A DNA stretch of 64,000 bases, taken from NCBI GenBank assembly GCA_963585895.1, contig OY757921.1, positions 81,995,732 to 82,059,731 on the forward strand, given 5' to 3'. The DNA comes from Sepioteuthis lessoniana. Taxonomy: Eukaryota; Mollusca; Cephalopoda; Myopsida; Loliginidae. Under the pieces are notes generated by a model, which saw only the letters and a program-made list of their open reading frames with translations, made no database searches and was not told the DNA's origin. A program made the position numbers and the translations under genes. This document shows, in pieces, positions 46,416 to 56,392 of this stretch (position 1 is the first letter of the stretch; each line of letters starts with the position of its first letter).

Positions 46416-46828
46416 AAATATTATTCATTATTGCAGTTGGTAGCTGAGGCAATTCCTTTCATATTGACATTCATTCCAAAAATAAATATCTTTTCATCAT
46501 GTCTCATCAATCTTCTGCGATTGATTTGATTGGGTGAGAGATTGACCAATCGAGAGAGATTGAGAGAGAGAGAGAGAGAATATATATCCAGCAATACCCA
46601 ATGTCTATCTGCCGTGGAGTACACTGAAAACATGACTCAGAAGTATACAACAATGAAAAACAGCCAACACAATGTGATGTCATCATGGAGGCAGGCAGGC
46701 GTGCAGGCAGGCATCCCCCTGCTACCTGCCTTTCGTTTCCCAGGTGTTGTCATTTAGTATCAAAAAAAAGAGGTTCTCTGAAATTAACTTAATATTTCTT
46801 TTCTCTTTTTTTGTTGATTTCTTCTGTC
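46416..46828 (-). other. sif/TIAM: Proximal 3' UTR of the GEF gene (inferred)
   Basis: Directly downstream of the stop on the coding strand. It contains a repetitive GCCTGCCTGC stretch (about 46690-46712) and a CT-rich run (plus-strand GA run at 46557-46580). A pyrimidine tract of this kind could bind PTB-type proteins. The extent depends on poly(A) site use. Confidence 0.5.
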
Positions 46829-47594
46829 TCAGCACTCAGTGTCCTTGTACGCGATGCAATGGGAGGGCTGGTGTGTAATCACCCGACTTGGAGTGTCCGC
46901 CCGGTAGACAACATCAGAGTAATCCCCGTATGCAGATGAAGTGGTCGGTGTCGAAGCCTCGGAGCTGCTGAGCGCGCCAGCTACTGCATGTGATGGCAGC
47001 ACCTGTGTCGGCGTTCCTGGTTTGCTCGAACTCGTGTTGATGTAGCCTCGTCCGTCGCTGCCGCCACCACTGCCAATGACGCCACTCGGCTCCTGGCGTG
47101 GTTTCCAAACAGGCGATCCGCCACCTGTCGGTCTAGGGGATGTTGGCCGTGAGGCTGACTGCTCCTGCCCGGCAGCTCGCAGATGCTTGTTTGACATCCC
47201 ATGAGGTGCCGTACTATAGGGGTTGGCGATTGACGATGCTGGCCGGGCGGGTACCTGGTCGGCCACTGGCTCATCCTTACCCTCTTCCCCCTGTGCGACT
47301 TCGTTCAGGTTTCCAACTGTTTTACTCCTTGTCCTGAACATGCTTTCATACTCGCTGTTGTTAAAATTCTCCTCAAAGTCCAGAGAATGTCTCTCTGTCT
47401 CCGGGGCCTTGACTCCACCACGTATCTTACTCAGAGTGCGTGGGTTTGAACCCAAACACTCCAGGCGCTTACCACCAAATGGAATGTATTTGGTCTTGGC
47501 TGTTTGCCGTGCTGATGGCACAGCCATTTTCCGAACACTGTCTCTTATAGTCTGTCTGATAACCTTCATGAAATCTGTTTTAGCCTCAGATGTG
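46829..47594 (-). CDS. sif/TIAM: Tiam/still-life Rac GEF, exon F (terminal; end of PH domain and C-tail)
   Basis: The acceptor TTCTTTGCAG precedes 47594. The first base completes a Cys codon with exon E, followed by 254 residues and TGA at 46831-46829. It begins with the closing helix of the PH domain (SEAKTDFMKVIRQTIRDSV). A basic linker follows with YIPFGGKRL, a motif I recall directly after this domain in vertebrate TIAM proteins. The remainder is Ser/Pro/Gly-rich and probably disordered, with RTRSKTVGN as a basic phosphorylation-type site. It ends DTEC, which fits a class I PDZ ligand (Thr at -2). This exon is GC-rich compared with its surroundings, as expected for coding DNA. Confidence 0.94.
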
Positions 47595-47994
47595 CTGCAA
47601 AGAATAGGAGAGAGAAAGAAAAATAATCAAATATAGTTTGTCTCAAGCAAAGGAACTACATAATACAGTTATATTTTTTTAATTAATTAGGTGTACAGTT
47701 GTTATTCAAGATTTGTGTACTAATTATCCTCAAGTATTTACAAAGATTAACAAAGTGAAAAATTAGACAGTAAGATTGTGTTTATATTTCAATTGCTTGT
47801 TTGGTTTGAAAGCTTAAACAAGAATAGACCCAACTATTTAACCCATCAAGTAAGTTTGCAATTTATTTAATCTGTTTTAGCTTCAGGTGTGCTGTGTCAT
47901 AGCCTAAAGCTACTCCTATATTCTTTATTTATTGTTTTTTCAAAACTGAAAGTCTACTAAAACTTTACGCTTTTATATCCCTGTCTCAGTATCA

Positions 47995-48164
47995 ATAGGT
48001 AAGGTAAGGTTGGCGTCCTTAGTTGAGGGTAACCCAAAGGCTCCTTTTTGATAGCTACTACACAAAGGTGTAGAGGAGGGTGCTACTCCATTCTCTGGAT
48101 TGCTCCATTTTACCCTTGATCCGTACCTTATATTGCTGAGCATTAAGCATGGCAGCATCAAGTA

Positions 48165-48195
<31 letters not shown>

Positions 48196-48285
48196 GAGTC
48201 TTTGGTATGACTCGACCTGGGATTGAACTCTGGTCTCCCGGACCATTGGCAAACACTCTACTTATTACGCCAATGGCCTAAAAGA
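47995..48285 (-). mobile_element. SINE family D copy, complete
   Basis: On the minus strand: the head with TTGGCGTAATAAGTAGAGTG, B-box AGTTCAATCCCAGGTCGAG, ACCAAAGACTC, an internal A-run of about 28, then GGTACTTGATGCTGCCATGC and the body to a CTTTGGGTTACCC end. The reference copy for the family here. Confidence 0.93.
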
Positions 48286-48459
48286 ACCAAAAATAAGACT
48301 TGTCAGTCAGCCCTGCCCAGCCTCAGGTGAAGCAAATCAGAGTGTGGCACTGATCCGACTGTTCAAGTAGCTTCTGCCTGCTTCTTGCTACGCTACTCAT
48401 GCCTACCTACTACTATTACTGTCCATTTTTTTTAAAGGGCATTCCTCTTCCCACTATTG

Positions 48460-48640
48460 CAACTGTCTGGCCCAGAGTAGTAGCATCTGATAAGGGTCCT
48501 AATCTATGGGTTAAATAGAATTAAACAGTGTATTTATGCTAAACTGAATTGTTTGAAATAGAACTGTTTAAATATATATAAAAATGGATTTGGTATTAAA
48601 TAACTTTCAATGGTTAATATGCCATGAAACCAAACCTTTT
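48460..48640 (+). mobile_element. SINE family C, 3' half
   Basis: Starts in the CTGGCCCAGAGTAGTAGCATC block and continues with the CTAATCTATGGGTTAAATAG block, CTGAATTGTTTGAAATAGAA and the tail ATTTGGTATTAAATAACTTT...ATATGCCATGAAACC. Head absent. Confidence 0.9.
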
Positions 48641-48649
48641 CAAAGTGAG

Positions 48650-49150
48650 TTGATGACAACCAATTAGAAGCTGACTCAGCCAGTTTGATGCAGCGCCACC
48701 TAGCAACACTGGCTGTATTTCTTGGCCTTAGCCTTACACACGTCCTTCAAGCGGTGGGCTGGGACACGCCTCAGTCAGCTGTGTTGGTTGGTACATGGAT
48801 CTGGCTGAGTGTGTCCTGGCTCCACTGGGAGTTGGTCGAGGTGTGACATCCTCAAGCCTTAGAGGGCCATTCCCCCCAGCTCTAACCCTCCTTGGAGGTG
48901 CTAGGTTTATTGCCTGGCACCTGAGATGCCTCTTTTTAGGGGAATGATTTTGGAGCCACCGGGCATGTCTGGGCTATGGCCCTGCACCCAGACCCACCTA
49001 ACTAAAAAAAAGGCCTTGTGCTACACTTGTCTGGTTGGTAGGACGAATGACAAATACCGACCACTCGGACTGACAAAAACTTTATTATCAGTTCGCTTAT
49101 AGCTAATGCTGACCAAACCAACACATCTAACCCTCTGGCCACATAGCTGC
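48650..49150. other. Unassigned GC-richer block in the intron
   Basis: About 500 bp of clearly higher GC, with no open frame of interest and no recognised family. Its compositional edges suggest an inserted repeat. Confidence 0.35.
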
Positions 49151-50261
49151 ATCATCTAGACTTGCTTTTGTCATAAACAGGAATTTCTCTCAAACAATTT
49201 TTTCTCATTAGTCTTTGCCAAATAAAAAATGGTATTTAACATAACTACTTTGTCTTTATTATCCCTGCCAATCTTGTGTCACTTAAGCCATTTTTAAGTT
49301 TATAGGGTCGATTATACTATTGACAACCATACTTTGTCTTGAGCAATGGAACTACATAATACATTTTGTTTTTTAATTCATCAAAGATTTTTATCTTAAC
49401 TTAGGGCAGGCGTCCCCAATAAGTTAATCAAAAAAAGTAGTGAGGTTAGATTGCACACCATTCCAAAAACATGATTTTTAGATGTTAACCTATCATCTAT
49501 CCTTCCATTGACAATTATAGAATTCAGTTGTATTGTGCCGTAAAGGTTCATGCAGTGATACAAGGTATGTGAACATATATTGTATGTATACTCAGTACAT
49601 ATATAAATATATTTAACATTTTTTAATACAAGTAGACCAAAAGCCTAAAAAGTATGGTCACTCCTACCCTTGGGTTATAAAAACTAAAAATAGCCAAAAT
49701 AGGGAGAAGTCTATTCTTTATTAATGGTGGATACTTTTTAAAAACTTTTTATTTGTAGTTTGTCGAATTATCTTTGGTATAAGTCATGAATAACTTCCTG
49801 TATGAAATAAATAACCATCAACATTGCATTCTGGGAAAAATGAATCATCTGAATACTTTTAAAAACCTAACTTATGTAAGCCATTTAATGTGACATCTTA
49901 TTAATGTTAGATTTACTTTTTTTTTGGATTTGTCAATTTGGAATTTTGCCCTTCCTGGATTGAGTAACCTTTATCAAAATGGGATTTGATACTAATCATT
50001 TGTGAGTGAACTGGAACTAAACACTTTTTCACAAGTTTATTGTTTGTATCATCATCTAATGTCACACCTTCCCACAGTTATAACTCAATGATTTCAGCAA
50101 TAGATTTCATTTCTATTTTTGAAAACTTTTGATTCATTGATTTTAATGGTATGTCAACACCTCTAGGTTTAGTATACATTCATATTTATTTTTTTTTTGT
50201 GTTGTTGTTTCTCTGTGTCTTTGTCTGTATCTTTCCAATTTTATTATATGTACTGTGGGGA
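49151..50261. other. AT-rich intronic sequence
   Basis: Nothing firm. CAGGCGTCCCCAAT at about 49407 resembles a hAT tip but has no visible partner. Confidence 0.4.
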
Positions 50262-50553
50262 GGTGCCTGTGGTGTAATGGTTATCGTTGTAGGAAATGGA
50301 CACGGCGACACAAGTTCAAATCCTGGACGAGACTGATTGCATTTCACGTAGCACTAATACCCTTGGGAAAGGTATGAATCCAATTATTCTCCCTCCAGCT
50401 ATGGGTAAATAGTAGGACAGACTGGGTTCTTCAGCCTTGATGAGGCAACTAGTCAAGGAGAAGGAAAACTCTAAATTCAAACCTGTTATACTCCGCTTAA
50501 AAATTGACCTTGTGTCATATCCTGCCCAAGCGGAGGGGTTGGTAAATAGGATT
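50262..50553 (+). mobile_element. SINE family A copy, full length
   Basis: GAGGTGCCTGTGGTGTAATG head, B-box AAGTTCAAATCC, intact central block and a tail to GCGGAGGGGTTGGTAAATAG. It is antisense to the GEF gene. Confidence 0.96.
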
Positions 50554-50637
50554 ATATGTACTGCAAATATGAATAAATTTTAAATAGATCTATTTGACCC
50601 ATAGATGGGAAACTGACAGATACAATCACTCTTGGCA

Positions 50638-50875
50638 GGAGGAAAGTCCCAATGGCATAATAGCTAACATGCTGGACTGTGGCTTTGAAATAAACAAATT
50701 CAAACTCCAGTCACATTATAAAATAAAATATCGTTGGGAAAGATATGAACTCTTTTATTTCCCCCCATTTATGGTTAAATAGTAATCAATGCTGTTCTTC
50801 TACAAAGATGACTTTGTCATTAAATAATCCATGAAAGTTGATATGCTATTAAACAAAGAAGCCAAACCAAACTAC
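50638..50875 (+). mobile_element. SINE family B copy
   Basis: GGAAAGTCCCAATGGCATAA, AAATTCAAACTCCAGTCAC, TTGGGAAAGATATGAACTC, CATTTATGGTTAAATAGTA and the tail TTAAATAATCCATGAAAGTT. It lies 85 bp after the family A copy in the same orientation. Confidence 0.88.
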
Positions 50876-51214
50876 CATTCCAGGTCAGAATAGAATTTGG
50901 GAGATTCCATACTCTCCAAATCTTCAGAACGCGAGCCCCACAGTTGGGTGAAAGATTTTATTGATTGTTCTATCAAACATGTTGATTAAACAGATAATGT
51001 GGCTAATAGTTTTTCTTTTTTTAAATGTCCCTTTATTTTCAAATAAACTTTTAGTAAAACCAGATTCTTTTGACAAACCGTTTCCCTACAAATAAATTCC
51101 AACATAGCAGATCTTTCTGTCCCCCCCCCCTGTTTTAACTTGATTTCTTGGGAAGGTTGGTTTGGTTTCATTTCAAAGCATATCAAACTAAACCCTTTAT
51201 TTTCATAGCACAAT

Positions 51215-51290
51215 GAATTACAAGGCTGTAAAATACACTGACTACATCTCTGCAGAAGGGTAAGACTCCCCCAATGAGTGGGTGGGTTAA
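51215..51290 (+). mobile_element. SINE family C head fragment
   Basis: AAGGCTGTAAAATACACTGA, CATCTCTGCAGAAGGGTAAG and ACTCCCCCAATGAGTG. Only the first part is present. Confidence 0.75.
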
Positions 51291-51864
51291 ATATGTGGGT
51301 CTTTGTTTAAGCTTTCAAAGCAAACAGGCAATTTTGACCCAACACAATCTTATTTTTCATCTAATTTTGCTTAATGTTATTCTTAGTAATCATTTGAAAC
51401 ATATAATTTGCATTATAAAAGTTTATCAAAACAGACATTGACTTCAGATTTACATGACTTTGATAAAAATAAAGTAAAATAATGACTATTTTAAGCTTTG
51501 TGGACTGTATGGCAGTAGAATTCAAGAAGAAAAAGACATTAACCCTCCACAATCAGATAAAATTTCTTTATTTTTTATAATTATATTTCTTTTTTCAGTT
51601 TTCAAGCTTTTTTATTGTTTCTAATGATACAATGATCATAGAATTAAAGATATAAGGAGATTTAGAAGAGATCAATTCAAAAAAGAATTATTATATCTAA
51701 AAAAAAATTTTCTTTTAATTCTCTTTTGTTCAGAAAATCTTCAGCGTCTGTTCACTTTCTTTAAAGAATATGTTTAACAAGTTTCCGGAATCTACAAAGT
51801 TTCTTTTGATGAATAGGTTTTAAGACGATAGATTTGTGAAAGTACTATCTGTCTTTATAAGTAT

Positions 51865-52132
51865 TTACCCAACCCCTCCACCAGAAGCAGGATGTAATAT
51901 AAGGTCAACTTTTAAGCAGAGATTAACAGGTTTGAATTTAGAGCTTTCCTTCCCCTCGACTGGTTGTGGTGCCAAGCTTAAAGGGCCCAGTCCACCCTAC
52001 TGTTTATCCCATAGTTGGATTCATACCTTTCCTAAGTGTATTTGCATTATGTGAAATGTAAACAGCTTTGTCCAGGATTTGAAATTGGGTTGCCATATCC
52101 ATTTTCTATGACAGTAACCATTACACCACAAA
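51865..52132 (-). mobile_element. SINE family A copy
   Basis: Complement of the tail (TATTTACCCAACCCCTCCAC) through the central block to the head (CAGTAACCATTACACC). It is in sense with the GEF transcript and could pair with the opposite-orientation copy at 50262-50553. Confidence 0.92.
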
Positions 52133-52384
52133 TATTTCTGTCTTTCATAGATTATTTTATACTGTTTAAAAACTTAATCATTTTTTTTTTGTTTTTAGAA
52201 TATTCAAAATATTTTTAAATGATAATGAATTCAAAGACTTTATTGATTTTAATCAATTTCTATTAAGAAATTTTGTATAATTCACAATGCTTGTTTAGGA
52301 AAATACAGGACAATGAAATATAAATGTATTTATTAAAACCAAAAATAAGATAATCAAAAATATAATTTATGAAATACGAGTGGG

Positions 52385-53575
52385 AGTCAAAAGTTTTACA
52401 ATATTTTGGTAAAATTGATGCACAACTTGGCAGCCTCGGGTAGTTTTTCCAAAGTCACAAAGGTGACTAACCACACTGGATTGTAAAATGCCAAGCTCAC
52501 CTGATACTCTCCTAGTGCTACTCACTTGGAATCCATGTTTTTAAGCCTACTTGACCTTGCCTGATTGTTGAAGTTCTTGCAACCCAAATGAAATTTTAAC
52601 CATTTGGTTACTGTACTGTGATTAACTGCACCTTCATCTTTTATACAACAAATGTTTTTTGGTTGTTTCCACAGCTTAATGATTTTGAACTAAGTTATAA
52701 GTTCCCAAATTAGACTGTGACACATTCATCTGTACTGCTTTCTAATCACTGTTATATAGCAGGATTCAAATCTCTCCCGATTTGCGATTTCATTAAAAAA
52801 AACACACACACGTGGCTGGAGAAGGGTAGCATTCGACCGGATGTTAGCCTGATGGCTGCCGCCGAGAAAATGAACAAAATGCATCTTTGCACAAGAGGCT
52901 CTGCGAGAATGCAAGGAATTAATTCAATTAAACAAAATACCCTTTTTCAGCCAATCATAAATCTTCCCCCTAAAAAATTCCCAGAACCGACTTGATCCAA
53001 GGGGTAGCTATTTAAGAAGTGAAGATCTGCAAAGGCATCAGACTGACCACAAGGGTGGAAAGGAAGGAACACACTATGGCCATTAAGAACTCATTTCAAC
53101 CCTGACGGATTTAATGCACCACTTGCTGTGAATGACTACTGACCTAGCTACAACACCGCCCCATCCACGACTGCTACTACCACCAAGATCATCTGATACC
53201 CTTACCACCCCACCTAACAAGTGAGTTTCCTATAACTTATAACTAAATGAGCATACATGAACTCTGGTTTCACACACACACACCTCGATTCACTCGATAT
53301 CATATGCTATAATTTTGTACAGTTGATTCTTTACTTTATCACCTTGTGTTTCCTTCTTTGTTAATATAATTGTTTAAAACTTTCAACTTGTGTTTTTCTT
53401 TTCCTTGCCACCATATGCTGAATATAACATCACCCACAATGAAGCAATAGCCGACATATCAGTGTACCAACTACCACAATAGGTACCTTCTATGGCTTGA
53501 ACTGCTTCAGTCACATGATATATGCACAGCAAATTAGCACATACCAAAATATTGCAAAACTTCTGATTTGAGTAA
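52385..53575 (-). mobile_element. Mariner-family element split by an LTR candidate
   Basis: The left tip is GGGAGTCAAAAGTTTTACAA and the right tip is the complement of AGAAGTTTTGCAATATTTTG (about 53540-53575). The internal sequence on the minus strand matches the copy at 56580-57114: CAGTACAGTAACCAAATGG and AGGCAAGGTCAAGTAGGC. The region 52717 to about 53395 does not belong and is taken to be an insertion. Confidence 0.8.
52717..53395 (+). mobile_element. LTR-like insertion in the mariner element
   Basis: Starts around TGTGACACATTC. It is GC-richer and carries a TATA-like CTATTTAAG near 53008 and transcribed-looking sequence after it. A 92-codon frame (52717-52995) has no recognised domain. 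The boundaries are set by where mariner homology is lost, so they are approximate. Confidence 0.45.
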
Positions 53576-53794
53576 TTACTTTTCATAAATTTTAGAAGTA
53601 AGAAATCTTACATATACTAAAATTTATTTAGATATAAATGTTGTATTCAATTTTAAAACAGAAATTCAATTCCCCATGTAACAAGGTATTCAGTGCATCA
53701 AAAATTTGATATTATTTGTGATGTACAGGGTTTCAGAAAAATAGATATCATTTTGTAATCTAATAATTTGACCAATTCTCACTCAAATGATCTT

Positions 53795-53932
53795 TTGTCT
53801 AGCCGGCCGGGTATGTAAAATACACTGACTGCATCTCTGCAGAAGGGTAAGACTCCCCCAATGAGTGTCCTGGATATGACACTAAATAATCTGATGGTAA
53901 GGCTCCAGTAATGCTGAAGCTTTGGGGAATGT
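53795..53932 (+). mobile_element. SINE family C, 5' part
   Basis: GTATGTAAAATACACTGACT, GAGTGTCCTGGATATGACAC, TCCAGTAATGCTGAAGCTTT. It ends at GGGGAATG where the next copy begins shortly after. Confidence 0.87.
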
Positions 53933-53959
53933 CTTACGACTACTACTGCTACCCTTTTC

Positions 53960-54265
53960 AGAACATGGCCCATTCATGCTGGGGCTGCAGAATACATCAT
54001 CTGCATCTCCACAGAGGAGTAAGACTTCCCCTAAACAATCTGATGGTGAGGCTCCAGTAATGCTGGAGCTTTGGGGAATGTTGAGTACCTCTTCATTACC
54101 ATCGCTCTCCGGTCCAGTCTGGCCCAGAGTAGTAGCATCTGATAAGGGTCCTATCTATGGGTCAAATAGAACTAAACTGTACTTATACTAAACTGAATTG
54201 TTTGAAATAGAACTGTTTATATGTATAAAATGGATTTGGAATTAATAACCTACAATGCAAATTCA
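53960..54265 (+). mobile_element. SINE family C copy
   Basis: TGGGGCTGCAGAATACATCA, TGGAGCTTTGGGGAATGTTG, CTGATAAGGGTCCTATCTAT, CTGAATTGTTTGAAATAGAA and a damaged tail ATGGATTTGGAATTAATAAC. In tandem with the preceding copy. Confidence 0.9.
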
Positions 54266-54419
54266 AATGATCTCAAATTTTAACAACACAATTCAAAATT
54301 ATGTTTAATGTTTAAATGCCTTTTATTTTTCAGTCGATAGCATTTCTACAACTGAAAAGAAAAAAAATTAAACATGGAATTTTTGAGTTGTTTCCACACG
54401 AAATGATATCAATTTTTCT

Positions 54420-54487
54420 AACACACACACACACACACATTTGTTGTTTCCACATGAAATGATATCAATTTTTCTAAAACACACACA

Positions 54488-54522
<35 letters not shown>
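54420..54522. repeat. (CA)n...(CA)n(TA)n microsatellites within a short duplication
   Basis: A CA run at about 54421-54440 and a CA/TA run at 54478-54522. The phrase GAAATGATATCAATTTTTCT precedes both runs, so this is a two-copy duplication of about 60 bp with a CA run in each. Confidence 0.9.
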
Positions 54523-54525
<3 letters not shown>

Positions 54526-54835
54526 GTTTTAATGTTTTATAATTTTTTCTTTTCAGGTATATAAATGTCATTCACAGGAAAAGAAAAAGTATTTAAACAT
54601 AAAACATAGAATTTTGAGTTGTTTCTACATATGCCATTGAAATTTGAGATCATTTCTACATGAATTGGTCAAGTTATTAAATCATAAAATGATATCAATT
54701 TTTCTGAAACATCTTATACATGGCAATATTTTTTCTCTCTTTCCAACATGGAATTTGTTCATTTGAGACATTGTTTCTGTATCAGTTATATTAGGTTTTT
54801 CCAGGATACTAGCTTGATTCCTAAACTTTACCTAT

Positions 54836-54903
54836 AGTCCTTCTATAAGGATGGCTTTAGATAACCCACAAAGGTTTATATACCATTAAACAAAGAAACC
54901 AAA
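54836..54903 (+). mobile_element. SINE family B tail fragment
   Basis: GTCCTTCTATAAGGATGGCT, a shortened tail (GATAACCCACAAAGGTTTAT) and CCATTAAACAAAGAAACC. Confidence 0.8.
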
Positions 54904-55091
54904 ACCAATCTTTCCTAAATTACACTTAGGACCAGTTATGGTGATAAACAAACTGTAATCTTTTTTCTGCCAGAGTAACATTCTTTTAGCTAGACTGCCT
55001 TACATGACTAATGAGCTCCAATTACCCTACCATATAACCATACCTGAAAGAAGTGGATTTCATGCCCTGGGGGTGAGGGACAAACACTTAC

Positions 55092-55288
55092 CAGTTGCAA
55101 AATTGGTACAGCCTCTCTGGCCGGCCTTCTATCTCAGACTTGGAGTGGATCAGCTGCCACCAATAGTGCCTCTCACAATCTGCCCGTGAGCCGCTGACAA
55201 CTTGCACCTCATGTACAGGGATTAGGGTGCGGAAACGGGGGATGGCATCATAGCCTTCTGATAATGGGGCATTCCGACTGCTGCTACT
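55092..55288 (-). CDS. sif/TIAM: Tiam/still-life Rac GEF, exon E (PH domain, later strands)
   Basis: The acceptor CTCTTTACAG precedes 55288 and the donor GTAAGTG follows 55092. It starts in phase 0, encodes 65 residues and leaves two bases for the next exon. Key stretches are FRTLIPVHEVQV, matching a PH strand in TIAM proteins, then WWQLIHSKSEIEGRPER, which carries the conserved Lys-Ser-Glu-x-Glu-Gly-Arg-Pro-Glu-Arg signature near the domain end. The first ten residues (SSSSRNAPLS) are a variable loop. A family D SINE starts only about 75 bp upstream of the acceptor. Confidence 0.93.
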
Positions 55289-55361
55289 CTGTAAAGAGAG
55301 AAAAAAATAAAGCAAAATATTAACACCTGAGTTTTTTTTGTTTTTAAGTACAGAATAAAGT

Positions 55362-55622
55362 AAAGTTGATGACCATAACCGAGAGTGACCAGAAGGCTCC
55401 CTTTTCAATAGCTGCTACACCAAGGTGTAGAGGAGGGTACCACTCTTTTCCCTGGATTGCTCCACTTTACCCTTGATACATACCTTATAATGCTGAGTGT
55501 TAAGCAAGGAGGTATTAAGTATCATTTTTTTTTTTTAGTCTTTGGTGTGACTCGACCTGGGATTGAACTCTGGTCTTCCAGGCTATTTGCAAACACTCTA
55601 CCCACTACGCTAATGGGCTGGT
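55362..55622 (-). mobile_element. SINE family D copy
   Basis: On the minus strand: head, B-box AGTTCAATCCCAGGTCGAG, an A-run of about 11, then the ATGATACTTAATACCTCCTTGC body and GGAGCCTTCTGGTCACTC. It lies next to the exon E acceptor. Confidence 0.93.
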
Positions 55623-55912
55623 ATTCTTAATCTATTTCTGAGAATTTTTACTTGTAAGTTTAAAATCCAACAACTGAAAATCAAAATTTATTAACTATCA
55701 ACAAAAAAAAAAATGATTGCACAAGCAATCCATCTTAGATTAATGTAAGAATCCAACAAAAGATGAAATCCAAATCTCACATAAATTCTTGCTATCATTT
55801 TAGCATAATTAAGTCATTAATAATTTTTTCTGTGATTCTTTGATTGTTTTTTTCTTCTTTCATGATTTTAACTTTAAATAGTACATAGATAATACATATT
55901 TCAAAGTTTGTA

Positions 55913-56178
55913 TTTATCCAACCCTTTCGGTCTGAGCAGGACATAAGGTGAATTTTTTAAACAGAGTAAACTTGGTTTGAATACCAGTTTTCCTTCTCGT
56001 AGACTGAGTTGCTAAAGAACCTGGTCTGCTCTATTATTTATCCATAGCTAGAGGGAGAAAAGATGGATTTCTGAAGGGCATGACCACAAAGTGAAATGCA
56101 AACAGCCTCGTCTGGGTTTTGAACTCGGGTCACCAAATTCATGTTCTATGATGATAGCCATTATACTAAGCATAACTC
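55913..56178 (-). mobile_element. SINE family A copy, diverged
   Basis: Complement of the tail (TATCCAACCCTTTCGGTCTG), the GGTGAATTTTTTAAACAGAG part, CTATTATTTATCCATAGCTA and the head with GATAGCCATTATACTAAGC. It ends about 40 bp from the exon D donor. Confidence 0.9.
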
Positions 56179-56218
56179 CTATACAAAAACTTCAAAGTAA
56201 AAGAAAATTATTTCTTAC

Positions 56219-56392
56219 CTTTTTAAATTTTCTCTTCACCCTCTCACGGCACAGAAAGACAATTCCAGTCTTAAAAACGAACACAACATTCTCCAGGTCT
56301 GTCCCTTTCTTGATCTTTCCAAGGAAATCTATAGCATTGCACCATTGAACTGTTCCATACATTTGTAACTCTCCCACACTTAGGTCTACCGG
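56219..56392 (-). CDS. sif/TIAM: Tiam/still-life Rac GEF, exon D (start of PH domain)
   Basis: The acceptor TTATCCTTCAG precedes 56392 and the donor GTAAGAAA follows 56219. Exactly 58 codons, phase 0 on both sides. It opens with PVDLSVGELQMYGTVQW, the first strands of the PH domain following DH in Tiam-type GEFs, then a FLGKIKKG loop and VFVFKTGIVFLCRERVKRKF. This VFVFKT..V.LC core is the family's typical beta-strand pair. The PH domain supports nucleotide exchange on Rac and phosphoinositide binding in this family. Confidence 0.94.

Larger units (their letters stand above)
47595..55091 (-). other. Intron between exons E and F (7.5 kb), repeat-rich
   Basis: Splice phases match (2 nt + 1 nt). 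It holds SINEs of families A, B, C and D, a mariner element with a nested LTR candidate, CA/TA microsatellites, and an unassigned GC-richer block at 48650-49150. No additional exon was recognised. Confidence 0.8.
55289..56218 (-). other. Intron D-E (930 bp)
   Basis: Phase 0. More than half of it is two SINEs (55362-55622 and 55913-56178), both in sense with the gene. Confidence 0.9.

Noticed and set aside
46914-47636. Overlapping frames on both strands across the last GEF exon (137, 97, 65 and 64 codons)
   Set aside because: They are shadows of the GC-rich coding exon. Only the 47594-46829 frame matches Tiam/still-life and is joined to the other exons in phase.
49405-49440. hAT tip CAGGCGTCCCCAAT
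   Set aside because: No opposite terminal repeat or 8-bp duplication could be found, so it is not listed as an element.
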